Positions 16,849 through 25,998 of a stretch of DNA of 64,000 bases are shown in pieces; positions within the stretch are counted from its first letter, which is position 1; every line of letters begins with the position of its first letter. The position numbers and the translations under genes were made by a program. This stretch comes from Natronolimnobius baerhuensis (GTDB lineage Archaea > Halobacteriota > Halobacteria > Halobacteriales > Natrialbaceae): the NCBI RefSeq assembly GCF_002177135.1, contig NZ_MWPH01000001.1, forward strand, positions 868,001 through 932,000, given 5' to 3'. The notes under the pieces are model-generated. The model saw nothing but the letters and a program-made list of their open reading frames with translations. It was not told where the DNA came from and ran no database searches.

Positions 16849-17526
16849 CTGTTAATCACCGTGCAAGCAAGCGCTCAGGCGCAGTAGCCACAGCAGTCAG
16901 TCGCGAACGGTCGGATTGATAGGAGGGACACAGCGTGCACTGGTCACTGGCTTGCCGAGCGTCCACGACACCGTGTCGCGGTCGGAGCGCGTGCATGGGC
17001 ATGATAGAGCACAAAGCAAGCCGCGGCCATTACTATAGATTGGCTACTCCACGCAGTAGCATCGCTGTACGCCAACCTCGAGCAACTGTCCATCGAACAA
17101 CCATCGAAGACAAACAGTCATTGCATACGATGGGTTTTTACCATGAATATTCGCCAATTAGGGTACAAAAACAACACTTGGAGAGTATTCAACTCCTCGG
17201 GTGAAGTATGTCAACCCAACGCGGCCATATTGGGAGGATACAGTGTCTCCAGCAGCCGTATATCAGCTACTACTCAGCCGTAGGCCGTGAAAACGGGGTG
17301 GTTTCGGGTGACCGCCTCGTCTCAGACGCTACCGCTGTGTGATGCTGTTACACGCGGGTAGCACAACCGGCGTGTGGCGACAGCAATCCAACGTTTTATT
17401 AGTGATCCGGGTTACAACGGCAGGTATACGACCTGAAACCGAGGACAGAACGATGCCGTCCCATCTGTAACACTCGCTCGGACGCAGGTAGGCCATCTCG
17501 ACGAGATCGCAGGAACCAGCGACGCC
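16849..17526. other. Divergent intergenic region between glmS and the antiporter
   Basis: 678 bp with no gene I can support. It is AT-richer around 17030-17180. TTTTATTA at 17394-17401 could be a TATA box for the antiporter, giving a leader of about 100 bases. CGACACCGTGTCG (16966-16978) is a perfect 13-base palindrome. A GTG frame at 17201-17290 encodes 28 plausible residues (KYVNPTRPYWEDTVSPAAVY at its start) that may be a gene remnant. A plus-strand frame at 16935-17204 has un-haloarchaeal composition. Confidence 0.35.
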
Positions 17527-19587
17527 ATGTACGCACCATTCATCGCCGCCGTCGATATTCCCCTTGAGGAGCCGGTGCTGGTCTTTACCGTCGCGATGGC
17601 GGTCTTTCTGATCGGCCCGTTGCTCGTCAAACGGTTCGGTCAGCCGGGTATCGTCGGCATCGTCCTGCTCGGGGCGATCATTGGCCCCGACGCTCTCGAG
17701 ATCGTCAGTGACTCCGATGCAATCGAACTGCTCGGCGAGGTGGGGCTGATCTATCTGCTGTTTACGGTCGGTCTCGAACTCGATATGCGCGGGTTCAAAG
17801 AGGCACCTGAAAATGCGGCGATCTTCGGGCTGGCGAGTTTCTTTATTCCGTTCATCATTGGTTCAGCCGCGCTGTATACGGTGTTGGGACTCACCGAATT
17901 GGCCTCACTCTTGCTCGCTGCAGTGTTTGCCTCCCATACGCTGCTTGCGTATCCAATCGTCAATCGGCTTGGCGTAACCAAGAATCGTGCCGTAACGGCC
18001 GTTTTCGGCGGCATTCTCTTTACCGATACGCTCGCACTGGTCGTGCTTGCACTCGTGATGGGCGCTGCCGATGGCGACCTCTCGGCCCTGCTGTTCGCGG
18101 AAGTTGGCCTGTCGCTTCTCATCCTCTTTGGCGCTGCCTGGTTCGTTATTCCACCACTCTCACGGTGGTTCTTCCAGGCATTTAGCCAGGAGAGTTACTT
18201 CGAGTTCCTGTTCGTGATGGTCGCCATCTTCGCGGCGGCAAGCCTCGCCGAACTGCTCGAGCTCTCACCCATTCTCGGCGCGTTCGTCGCCGGCATCGCC
18301 GTCAATCGGCTGATTCCAGAAGGCGGGACGCTGATGAATCGCATCGAGTTCGTCGGGAACGCCTTCTTCGTTCCCTTCTTCCTGTTGCACGTCGGGATGC
18401 TCGTCAACCCGACCGTGATCTTCGATGGCCTCGAGACGATCCAGATTGCGGTCTTCATCATCGGGATCATGCTGGTCACGAAAGGCGTGGCCGCCTGGCT
18501 CGTCTCGCGAGTACAGGACTACACCACGGCTGAGCGAAACGTCATTTTCGGCCTTTCGACCGGCCAAGCGGCCGCCGCGCTGGCGATTACGTTGCTCGGG
18601 TTCGAGGAAGGTCTGTTCGATGCCGCGGTGCTCAACGCAGTGGTCCTCATGTTGCTGGTCACCGCCGTCGTGAGTCCGTGGCTCACCGAACGGGCCGCAA
18701 CCGACGTTGCACTCGAGCGAGATGTCGGCGACGACGACACCGGGATTACGGATCCGACGATTTTGCTGCCGCTGTCACACAACGCCGAACTCCAACAGCG
18801 GCTCATGGAACTCGCGTTCGTCATCAAAGGCGAAGACAGCACTGAGCCAGTGTACGTCATGACCGTCGTCCAGCCCGGACAGGACGCCGATGAAACCGAG
18901 CGATACATTGCTGGCGTCACTGAAGAACTCGAGGAACTCGCAGCTGCGGGGAGCGCTGCTGAGACGCCGGTCGAAACCGAAACGCGAGTAAACCACAACG
19001 TCGCCTCGGGGATCGTGCAAGGGGCCGTCGAAGTGCAGGCAGATCAGATCATCATGGGCTGGGATGCAACACAGAGCTTCCAGCACCGAATTTTCGGAAG
19101 TATCATCGATCAGGTCCTCGAGCGCTCGAAGCGGCCAGTACTCATCAGTCGACTCGGACACCCGATCAATACGACGCGACGGATTCACGTTGTGGTGCCA
19201 CTCGGTGCGGACCACCACGAGGGATTCTACGAGGCGGTCCATCTGGTCACGCACCTCGCGATAAGCCTTGGTGCTGAACTGAACGTCCTCGTCGTCGATG
19301 GCTCGGCCCATCAGTTCGAGCATCTGTTCGAACTCGTCGAGGACGACGTCACGGCCGAGTTTGCATCGGTCGATGGCTGGGAGCGCCTCCGCCAGCAACT
19401 CGAGGACGAGGCGGAGGACGACGACCTGATCGTCGCGATTTCGCCGCGGCGTGGCGACGTGGGCTGGCACGCCGAACTCGCGGGGCTGCCGGCGGACCTC
19501 GCAGCGATGCCGCCGGAGTCGTTCATCACGATTCATCCCCGGCAGGGCGAGCCGGAGTACGACCGGCAGTACCTGCGATTTAAGTAA
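17527..19587 (+). CDS. Cation:proton antiporter (CPA2/Kef type) with C-terminal Usp-like domains
   Basis: 686 aa. The first 390 residues form about 12 membrane helices with CPA2 hallmarks: LLVKRFGQPGIVGIVLLGAI, GLIYLLFTVGLELDM in the conserved GLE-type helix, LGAFVAGIAVNRL, and a late FGLSTGQAAAALAITLLGF helix. The soluble C-terminus holds two alpha/beta stretches (about 405-535 and 545-680) resembling universal stress protein domains, including IIMGWDA. Such proteins exchange Na+ or K+ for protons, with the soluble part regulatory. An in-frame stop lies upstream with no better start between. Ion specificity cannot be read from sequence. Confidence 0.88.
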   Translation: MYAPFIAAVDIPLEEPVLVFTVAMAVFLIGPLLVKRFGQPGIVGIVLLGAIIGPDALEIVSDSDAIELLGEVGLIYLLFTVGLELDMRGFKEAPENAAIFGLASFFIPFIIGSAALYTVLGLTELASLLLAAVFASHTLLAYPIVNRLGVTKNRAVTAVFGGILFTDTLALVVLALVMGAADGDLSALLFAEVGLSLLILFGAAWFVIPPLSRWFFQAFSQESYFEFLFVMVAIFAAASLAELLELSPILGAFVAGIAVNRLIPEGGTLMNRIEFVGNAFFVPFFLLHVGMLVNPTVIFDGLETIQIAVFIIGIMLVTKGVAAWLVSRVQDYTTAERNVIFGLSTGQAAAALAITLLGFEEGLFDAAVLNAVVLMLLVTAVVSPWLTERAATDVALERDVGDDDTGITDPTILLPLSHNAELQQRLMELAFVIKGEDSTEPVYVMTVVQPGQDADETERYIAGVTEELEELAAAGSAAETPVETETRVNHNVASGIVQGAVEVQADQIIMGWDATQSFQHRIFGSIIDQVLERSKRPVLISRLGHPINTTRRIHVVVPLGADHHEGFYEAVHLVTHLAISLGAELNVLVVDGSAHQFEHLFELVEDDVTAEFASVDGWERLRQQLEDEAEDDDLIVAISPRRGDVGWHAELAGLPADLAAMPPESFITIHPRQGEPEYDRQYLRFK

Positions 19588-19694
19588 GGAGAGTGTTCAA
19601 CGAAGCAGTCTGTTCGGCTCTGAAACACGTATGAGCCACGTTCGGAGCCGCCATGAACCACCACACCTTTGAACCGGCGGGTGGTATGTAGCAT

Positions 19695-19880
19695 ATGGGT
19701 TTTGGTAGCTACGATGAATCCGAGCAGCAGCAACAGACGAGTGACGACGAGGACAACGGCGAGGCCGTCAACGTTCACGAACACGATCACGATGGGCAGA
19801 TGTCGTTCGAATCCGACGCCTCCACGGACGAACTCATCTCCCAGCTCGGTTCGATGAAAGACGAAGACGACGAGGAGTAA
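19695..19880 (+). CDS. DUF5786 family small acidic protein
   Basis: 61 aa, extremely acidic, starting MGFGSYDESEQQQQ and ending LISQLGSMKDEDDEE. The MGFGSYDESEQ opening and the LISQLGSMK tail match what I recall of the haloarchaeal DUF5786 family; function unknown. It contains HEHDHDG, a short His/Asp patch that might bind metal. It stands alone between the antiporter and a Bat-like regulator. Confidence 0.75.
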   Translation: MGFGSYDESEQQQQTSDDEDNGEAVNVHEHDHDGQMSFESDASTDELISQLGSMKDEDDEE

Positions 19881-19972
19881 CGACCTGCAGACGCCACCGC
19901 CGTGGTGACGCGGTGACAGCGACTGCGTCTCGAGTCAGACCATAAAAGAGTCGACCGACACACCTCACACTC

Positions 19973-20025
19973 CCGGACAACCAGCCGGACTGTCCGGCAG
20001 TAGTACTGCGACTGGGATTTTTGTT
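19973..20025 (+). terminator. Probable terminator after the DUF5786 gene
   Basis: CCGGACA at 19973-19979 pairs with TGTCCGG at 19991-19997 (7 bp, 11-base loop), followed by CAGTA-G-TACTG and then GGATTTTTGTTTG at 20014-20026. A hairpin plus T-run downstream of a plus-strand gene fits intrinsic termination; archaeal termination depends mostly on the T-run. Confidence 0.4.
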
Positions 20026-20081
20026 TGCGACTGCACCTCTCAGTGAGCGAGTGCTCGAGCGGAAAACGAACGCGTCAATTC

Positions 20082-20810
20082 TTACAGCGCCGACGTACAG
20101 AGTTCACCGATTGCGCGGCGGAGGCGCTGGGAGACGGCTGATTTCGAGACGCCGAGTCTGTCGGCCAGTTCGTCCTGTGAGATGCCACGGGGTACGTCGA
20201 AGTACCCCTCTTCGTGGGCGACCGCGAGGAGTTCCTGTTGCTTCTCGGTCAGCGCAACCACGCCGTCGTCTTCGTCATCGGAGACGCGCAGGTGATCGAC
20301 AGTCAGGGAAATACCCTGCCCGCGACAGTACTCGTTGAACGTGACCAGATCGTCTCGAGTCGGGAATCGAAGTTGGACACACCAGCCGTTTCGACAACTC
20401 GAGAGGTCGAGGATGCGGCCCTCAGCATCTGTGGTTTCGTCGACGAACGTGAGCGTGCGCTCGGTGCGTTCGAGGCGATAGACTCGCCGGTCGGGATAGC
20501 GATCAACGAGGACGGGGTTCGTGACAGTCGAGTCGACCTCGAGGGCGGCTTCGAAGGCGTCGAACGTCGACCCGTAGGCGGTGACGAAGACCTGTGTGCG
20601 CCCGGAGGAGGCGGTGGTCCAGTAGTCGGGTTCGACGGTGACATCGGTTGCGCGCCGGAGGGTTGGGCGCAAGAACAGTGCCGAGTGGTCGAGTCGAAGT
20701 TGTGCAACGATTCCGCCGTCAGCCTGGGACCGGAGTTCGGAGCCCTCAACATCGACGTCAACCTCAGGTTCGGCGTCGGCAATGTCGATGCTCATAGGTC
20801 CATCCGCCAT
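20082..20810 (-). CDS. Bat-like transcriptional regulator with HTH_10 domain
   Basis: 242 aa from ATG 20810; a second ATG at 20795 (MSIDIADAEPEVDV) is equally possible. The N-terminal two thirds form the bacterio-opsin-activator-type sensor region (LRLDHSALFLRPTLRRATDV, CRNGWCVQLRFPTRDDLVTF). The C-terminus is the HTH_10 DNA-binding domain: LTEKQQELLAVAHEEGYFDV, PRGISQDELADRLGVSKSAV and SQRLRRAIGEL. Haloarchaea use this family for energy- and light-related control. It is transcribed in the same direction as the large Bat-like protein upstream, separated by 219 bp. Confidence 0.85.
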   Translation of the reverse strand: MADGPMSIDIADAEPEVDVDVEGSELRSQADGGIVAQLRLDHSALFLRPTLRRATDVTVEPDYWTTASSGRTQVFVTAYGSTFDAFEAALEVDSTVTNPVLVDRYPDRRVYRLERTERTLTFVDETTDAEGRILDLSSCRNGWCVQLRFPTRDDLVTFNEYCRGQGISLTVDHLRVSDDEDDGVVALTEKQQELLAVAHEEGYFDVPRGISQDELADRLGVSKSAVSQRLRRAIGELCTSAL

Positions 20811-21029
20811 CCAGGGAGATGACCGATGTAAGTTGTCGTTACCGGGGACTCACTCATTACGTGGACGATTCGACTGGGAGTACATGGTCGTAGACGCTAT
20901 ACACGGAAATGCTTGGAAGAGAGATACCAATACTAATTCATCGATCAGTCTGCTGTCTGGAACTCACCGGAATAAATCACGTATTACCGGCTCTCGAGGC
21001 GAACGGGCTCTGTTGTAATTTGGGATTGA

Positions 21030-24020
21030 TCAACGTTCATCAGTGCGTTCGTCGAACAGCAACTCGAATAACTTCCGCTGTGCAACCCTGAGGTGCCGAC
21101 TGAATGTCGGCTGTGAAATCCCTAGTGACTCGGCGACATCCTCGCCCGTACTCTCGCGTGGCCAATCGAAAAAGCCCCCGTAGTACGCCGCCTCGAGCGT
21201 CCGCAGTTGCCGTTCGGAAAGTCGATCCCGCAGTTCAGTATCGAAGGCTCGAGCCGATGGCGTCGACCGATCACGCTCGCGTCGAGCGAGTAGTTCGGTG
21301 CCGGGATGTGTCCGCTCGATGGTTCGGACGAACGCCCGGACGTCGACGGTGCTTGAGAGGTCGATCACGAGTCGACTCTGTGCGTCGGCGGGGGTAATCG
21401 AGCGCAGGACGCCGCCGTACTCAGCGAGCGTTTCTGCGACGGTCGAGTCAGCGAGTGTCAGTTCGATTGGTGTTGGCTGGCTAGCATCGCTGGTGTCTGA
21501 CTCATCCGAAGTGTCACCGACGAACCGAACCGCTTCGACTGCCTCGAGAGCATCTACGATGCTGTTGAGTGCGTTTGGATCCGCCTCGAGAATCGTACAG
21601 TACACCGTCGATCCACCGCCAGATCGAGGGACGACCGACCGGACGTCGATCCGCGAGTCGAGACGCCGGGCGAGTGCCGAGAGCGGTTCGGACTCGTCGC
21701 GGACGATAATCTCGAGTTCGGCGAGGCTGTCGGCTAACAGCGCCTGTTTACGCTCGAGTGCGCCGATAGCGTAGCCGGCGACCTGTGCGAGGTGGTCACA
21801 TGTCGAGCGGAGCGCGTCGTCGAACGCTGCGGGCTGGGTGGCGTATGCGGTCAGCGTCCCGTACTGGAAGTCGCCGTTCCCAATTGGAACGCTGACCATC
21901 GAGCGCATGCCGTGTTCGAGTGCCTGCTCGAGCGCTGGCACGGACTCCCGGTCCGGATCGCGTACGACCGACTCGAGGTCGCCGACGACGGTACTGTCAC
22001 GGGTTGCAGCGGTCTGCCCAGTCGGCGAGCCGGCGCGTGGATCGACCGTGACTGTGAGTGACTCGAGAAAGTCTCCGTCGTCGCCGGCCCACGTCCGCGC
22101 TGAGACGGTCTCGCTGCCGGTGGCGACGCGGCCGACCCAGGCCAGGTCGATTTTGGGGCCTTCCGTGAGCGACACCAACCCCTCACAGAGGCGCGTTTCT
22201 ACGTCGACTCTGGTCTCAGCACGCAACAGGTCCCGCTCAATTGATCGAACCTGTCGTTCGCGAGCGAGTGTTGCCTCGAGTCGCTCTCGCGCGCGTTGAC
22301 AATCTCGAGCCTGTGTCTCCGCCTTGAGTCGGGCGAGGGAGACAGTTGCCGCATCCGCGAGTGCTCTGGGCGGGCCGAAATCGAGCGCTTCGAACGCCAT
22401 CGGATCGCTGTGTGTTGCAAGCACGACGCCGCGGTCACCGATTGGAACAACGAGCACGCGCTCGGCTCGGATCCCCGCGTGCTCGAGCAGTGACTCGAGA
22501 GCAACTCGGTCGAAGACGGTCGGCGAATCGACTGCGAGATGGTCGGTTTCGACTCCCTCTCGATCAAGTGGTGGCAGTTCGACCGGTGGCTGCTCGTCGG
22601 CCGTTGCGACCGCGGCGGCACTGAGCGTCTCCGACTCGAGACGATACCAGACTGCCAGTTCAGCGCCGACACAGGACCGAATACCGTTCGCGACTGACTG
22701 GGCCACGTGGGACCGCGCTGTCGCCTCACGTAACTCCTCGAGCGTCTCTGTGAGCGTCTCGAGTATTGCAGCGGGTGAGTCACGTCTATCGCGGACGAGA
22801 CAGAGCGTCCGGTCGTCCTCGTCCGGCAACGGCGTTACGACGACGTCGACCGGGATCAACTCGTTGTCGGTTCGAAGCTCACCACGAACGGGTTCCATCC
22901 AGCGCACGACGGGCGACCGTGCACGCTCGCGAATCGTCTTCGCGAGGTCGGCCTCGAACAGTTCCTCGAGGCCCTCGCCAATGAGCGAGCGCTCGCCGGT
23001 GAGATCGACCAGCGATCCGTTGACCAGTCGGATGGTCTCGTCCTCGAGAATCGCGATGCCGTCCTCGAGCGCGTCGATAGCGGACTCGAGGAGGGAGAGG
23101 CGCTCGTGCGTGCCTGCCTCGATTTCCGTGTCCACGTCGGTTTCGGCCGCATCGGCGACAGGTGCGCGGTCGTGATCGCTCGGCGAATCGTTTCGCTCGA
23201 GGGCATCAGTCGCCGTTTCGGTTGTCGTCGCCGTTGCCGTGACCACGATGCCGGCGACGTCCGGATCGGCGAGCCGATTACTGCAGGTGAGTTCGACGCG
23301 TCGCCAGGAATCGGCTCCGTCACCGACGCGAACGACCGTCCGCTCGCTCGATCCAAGTGGCTCACTCGAGATCGCGGCCACTGTGTTCAGTACCCGCTCA
23401 CGGTCATCTGGATGGACGATGTGCTCGAGGCTCGTTCGCTCGAGTTCGCTCGAGGTGTAGCCCAGTCGAGATTCGACAGCCGGACTCGCGTACGTGATCG
23501 AGCCATCCGCAGTCAGGACGAAGACGAGCGCATCGGCGTGCTCGAGAACGGTCTCCGAGCGCCGTTCACTCTCAGACCGGCGACCGTCGCGGCTGTCCGC
23601 ACGCTGGTACTGTCGGGCAGCGTTGCGGACACGCGTTGCGACGAGCGCCCGCGAATCGCCGGGGTTGACGATATCAGTCGCGCCAGCCTCGAGCGCCCGA
23701 TCAATCGCGGCAATGTCTGCGCCGTCTGTGACCGTAATGATCGGCACGTCAGTCTCGGCCTCGAGTGTCTGCAGTTGTGAGTCATCGAGACTCGTCCGGT
23801 CTGACCCGAACTCACAGACGAGACAATGGACGGGATCGTCGATTCCTGCGTCTGCGTCTGCCAGTCGTTCGCGTGCACCACCAATCGTTTGCTCGCGAAC
23901 CAGCGACGCAGGATCGAACGTCGACGAAAGAGCCTGTATCGCGGTTTCGATCCGCCTCGAGTCGCCGACGACGAGCACGCGTAACACGTCGCCCGCAGGA
24001 CGGACAGTCCCGTCGCTCAT
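21030..24020 (-). CDS. Large multi-sensor Bat-type regulator (REC-like, PAS, GAF, HTH_10)
   Basis: 996 aa. Order: receiver-like domain (about 10-140, with PIITVTDGADIAAIDRALEA and TDIVNPG), a PAS domain (about 155-280, LVFVLTADGSITYASPAVES, GYTSSELERT), a second PAS-like domain (about 305-420), two GAF-like regions (about 430-570 and 600-760), a Bat sensor domain (about 770-920) and a C-terminal HTH_10 (RQLRTLEAAYYGGFFDWPRE, AESLGISQPTFSRHL). No kinase domain is present, so sensing is joined directly to DNA binding. The receiver-like domain has HCLVCEFGSDRTS where the phospho-Asp would be, so phosphorylation is doubtful. Signal unknown. Confidence 0.88.
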   Translation of the reverse strand: MSDGTVRPAGDVLRVLVVGDSRRIETAIQALSSTFDPASLVREQTIGGARERLADADAGIDDPVHCLVCEFGSDRTSLDDSQLQTLEAETDVPIITVTDGADIAAIDRALEAGATDIVNPGDSRALVATRVRNAARQYQRADSRDGRRSESERRSETVLEHADALVFVLTADGSITYASPAVESRLGYTSSELERTSLEHIVHPDDRERVLNTVAAISSEPLGSSERTVVRVGDGADSWRRVELTCSNRLADPDVAGIVVTATATTTETATDALERNDSPSDHDRAPVADAAETDVDTEIEAGTHERLSLLESAIDALEDGIAILEDETIRLVNGSLVDLTGERSLIGEGLEELFEADLAKTIRERARSPVVRWMEPVRGELRTDNELIPVDVVVTPLPDEDDRTLCLVRDRRDSPAAILETLTETLEELREATARSHVAQSVANGIRSCVGAELAVWYRLESETLSAAAVATADEQPPVELPPLDREGVETDHLAVDSPTVFDRVALESLLEHAGIRAERVLVVPIGDRGVVLATHSDPMAFEALDFGPPRALADAATVSLARLKAETQARDCQRARERLEATLARERQVRSIERDLLRAETRVDVETRLCEGLVSLTEGPKIDLAWVGRVATGSETVSARTWAGDDGDFLESLTVTVDPRAGSPTGQTAATRDSTVVGDLESVVRDPDRESVPALEQALEHGMRSMVSVPIGNGDFQYGTLTAYATQPAAFDDALRSTCDHLAQVAGYAIGALERKQALLADSLAELEIIVRDESEPLSALARRLDSRIDVRSVVPRSGGGSTVYCTILEADPNALNSIVDALEAVEAVRFVGDTSDESDTSDASQPTPIELTLADSTVAETLAEYGGVLRSITPADAQSRLVIDLSSTVDVRAFVRTIERTHPGTELLARRERDRSTPSARAFDTELRDRLSERQLRTLEAAYYGGFFDWPRESTGEDVAESLGISQPTFSRHLRVAQRKLFELLFDERTDER

Positions 24021-24218
24021 CGGTGACGCACCTCGAGGGTGCCTGCCCGTCGGGTGCCACGCGAGCGACGACCCATACTGTGTGGCGATTGCACCCCCGA
24101 GTGGTTAATTATCGATTCCGTATCTGTGAGTAACAGTCGCCTACGGGACGCTGGGGCGCTCGAGGCAACTGGAGCAGCCGAGAGGGAGCGAACCCGCACA
24201 GGGGGAACGACCAAGACG

Positions 24219-24653
24219 CTACGTTTCGCGAACGGTCACGACCGGGACCGACGCGTTCCGGACGACTTCTTCGGCGACGCTGCCGACAAGGACGTTCTCG
24301 AGGCCGGAGCGTCCAACCGTTCCAACGACGATCAGATCACAGCCCAGTTCTTCAGCTGTCGCGATGATTTCGTCCTGTGGGACGCCGTGGCGAAGCGTCG
24401 TGGTCGCGTCGATGCCTGCCTCGCTCGTCGCGCGTTCAGCGTCCTCGAGTACCTGTACAGCCTCGTCTTCGTGATCGTGGCGCAACTCGTCGCGCTTTTC
24501 GGAGCTGTGTGGGCCGTCTTCCGAGACTGTGACGACGTGCAACGATGCCTCGAGTTGCTGGGCGAGGTCGATTGCGTGTGCCGTCGCCTGATTCGCCCCG
24601 TCACTGCCATCTGTCGCAAGGAGCACGTCCTGATACATGGAGTAATCGTTCAA
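24219..24653 (-). CDS. Universal stress protein (UspA family)
   Basis: 144 aa from ATG 24653; an internal ATG at 24638 (MYQDVLLATDGSDGANQA) is the more family-like start. It shows VLLATDGSDGA at the N-terminus and the ATP-binding signature VGTVGRSGLENVLVGSVAEE (G-2x-G-9x-G-S) near the C-terminus, so it should be an ATP-binding Usp. Single-domain Usps are numerous in haloarchaea and act in stress survival. It is followed by ccdA on the same strand after 75 bp but need not share its transcript. Confidence 0.92.
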   Translation of the reverse strand: MNDYSMYQDVLLATDGSDGANQATAHAIDLAQQLEASLHVVTVSEDGPHSSEKRDELRHDHEDEAVQVLEDAERATSEAGIDATTTLRHGVPQDEIIATAEELGCDLIVVGTVGRSGLENVLVGSVAEEVVRNASVPVVTVRET

Positions 24654-24728
24654 CGGCCTCCGTGAAACGCGCCAGACCTGCGGCTGCCGGGGTTGGACGC
24701 AGTCTTGAGAACGGGGCGCCGGTGGCGC

Positions 24729-25400
24729 TTAAATGACGCCAAGCAAGACGACCGAGAGATACAATTGGCCGAGTCCGGCGAGAATCATCACCGCGCCAGC
24801 AACCTGCTTGAGCCGCTGCCCGTAGCTGGCGAACTGTCCCGCTGCAACCAGTCCCATGCCAGTCGCCACCGTCAGCGACACCATCAAGAGGACGACGCTG
24901 CCGACGTACGTCCCAACGACCATCGCACCAGTCGTCGGCGGTGCCGACATCGCTCGAGCGACAACGCCGACGAACACCGGCGCGACACAGCCCGCGGCTG
25001 CCAGCGCGTACCCGGAGCCGAAGATGGCAAAGCCGAACACGCTCGAGCGCCGTTTCGGGAGTGCCACTGACAGCGACGGCGCGCGGTCGAAGAGGACGAG
25101 CACACCGAAGATGACGAGGAACGCACCAACAATCGGCTCGAAGTAGACGAGACTCGACAGCGTCGAGTGACTGACCTGAAACGCGACGAGAAAGAGGACG
25201 CCGAGTGTGACGAGCACGCCAGCACCAGCGATGAACCCGCGGCTGAGCGCTCCGCCGAGTGAGGCCTGTTCGCCCTCAGTCTGGCTGACGTAGTAGCCGA
25301 CGTAGCCGGGCAATAGCGGGTACGCACACGGCGAAAAGAACGTCGTAATGCCCGCAATCAGGGCAAACGACAGCGCAGAGAGGGCTGCAGCGTCGAGCAT
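24729..25400 (-). CDS. ccdA: CcdA-type cytochrome c biogenesis/thiol-disulfide transporter
   Basis: 223 aa from ATG 25400; the open frame extends further upstream but that part overlaps the TlpA gene and looks non-coding. Six hydrophobic helices and the two expected membrane cysteines are visible: TFFSPCAYPLLPGYVGYYV and AAAGCVAPVFVGV. CcdA passes electrons from cytoplasmic thioredoxin across the membrane to extracytoplasmic thiol proteins, needed for haem attachment and copper-site assembly. One base separates its ATG from the stop of the TlpA-like gene, so the two are co-translated. Confidence 0.9.
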   Translation of the reverse strand: MLDAAALSALSFALIAGITTFFSPCAYPLLPGYVGYYVSQTEGEQASLGGALSRGFIAGAGVLVTLGVLFLVAFQVSHSTLSSLVYFEPIVGAFLVIFGVLVLFDRAPSLSVALPKRRSSVFGFAIFGSGYALAAAGCVAPVFVGVVARAMSAPPTTGAMVVGTYVGSVVLLMVSLTVATGMGLVAAGQFASYGQRLKQVAGAVMILAGLGQLYLSVVLLGVI

Positions 25401-25401
25401 C

Positions 25402-25992
25402 TTACGTGGACTCGTCCTCGAGCATGGTCTCTGCCTCGAGTGCCTGTTCAATGCCAGCGACGAGTTCGTCGGCGGTTTTGATTCCGGAATCGCCCCACAC
25501 GACGCGGCCAGCGGTATCGATGGCGACCGCAGACGGGTAGTCCCCCTGTAGATACCGTTCGGTGAGTTCCGCGCGTGGGTCGAGCCCAAGCGTCCAGTCA
25601 CCGTCGTGATCGGTCCACCACTCGAGGAGTTCGTCCATCGTGATCGCCCGATTCTCGCCGATGGATTCGTTGGTTACTGAGAGAAACTGTACGTCGTCTC
25701 TGTCGCCGATTCGGCCGCTGGCCTCGCCAAGTGCTGGCATTTGCTCGATACAGGGCGGACACCAGGTGCCGAAGATATCGACGAACGTCACTTTGTCGGG
25801 GTCCGGAATCTGCACTGTCCCCGCGTCGCTGCCCGGCGCGTCGACCGTCTCGATCTCGAGGGGGTCATCGGCGTAGCCGCTCTCGTCGCCGGTGAGTTCC
25901 TCGACTGATGGGAGGCCGTAGATGGCGACCGCGCCAGCTCCGGCGACGACGCCTGCACTGCCGATTCCTGCGAGGATGTCACGTCTGCGCAT
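25402..25992 (-). CDS. TlpA/ResA-like exported thioredoxin
   Basis: 196 aa. A Tat-like N-terminus (MRRRDILAGIGSAGVVAGAG) directs export. The thioredoxin fold carries VTFVDIFGTWCPPCIEQMPA with a WCPPC active site (about residue 76-80), and YPSAVAIDTAGRVVWG contains the cis-Pro region. Such proteins reduce cytochrome c haem-binding cysteines or CuA-site cysteines. It lies between a SCO1-like gene (6 bp upstream) and ccdA (1 bp downstream), an arrangement that fits maturation of terminal oxidase or cytochrome c. Confidence 0.9.
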   Translation of the reverse strand: MRRRDILAGIGSAGVVAGAGAVAIYGLPSVEELTGDESGYADDPLEIETVDAPGSDAGTVQIPDPDKVTFVDIFGTWCPPCIEQMPALGEASGRIGDRDDVQFLSVTNESIGENRAITMDELLEWWTDHDGDWTLGLDPRAELTERYLQGDYPSAVAIDTAGRVVWGDSGIKTADELVAGIEQALEAETMLEDEST

Positions 25993-25998
25993 TGGTTC

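Noticed and set aside
16935-17204. 89-aa plus-strand frame between glmS and the antiporter
   Set aside because: Basic, Cys/His/Ser-rich, no promoter spacing or family resemblance.
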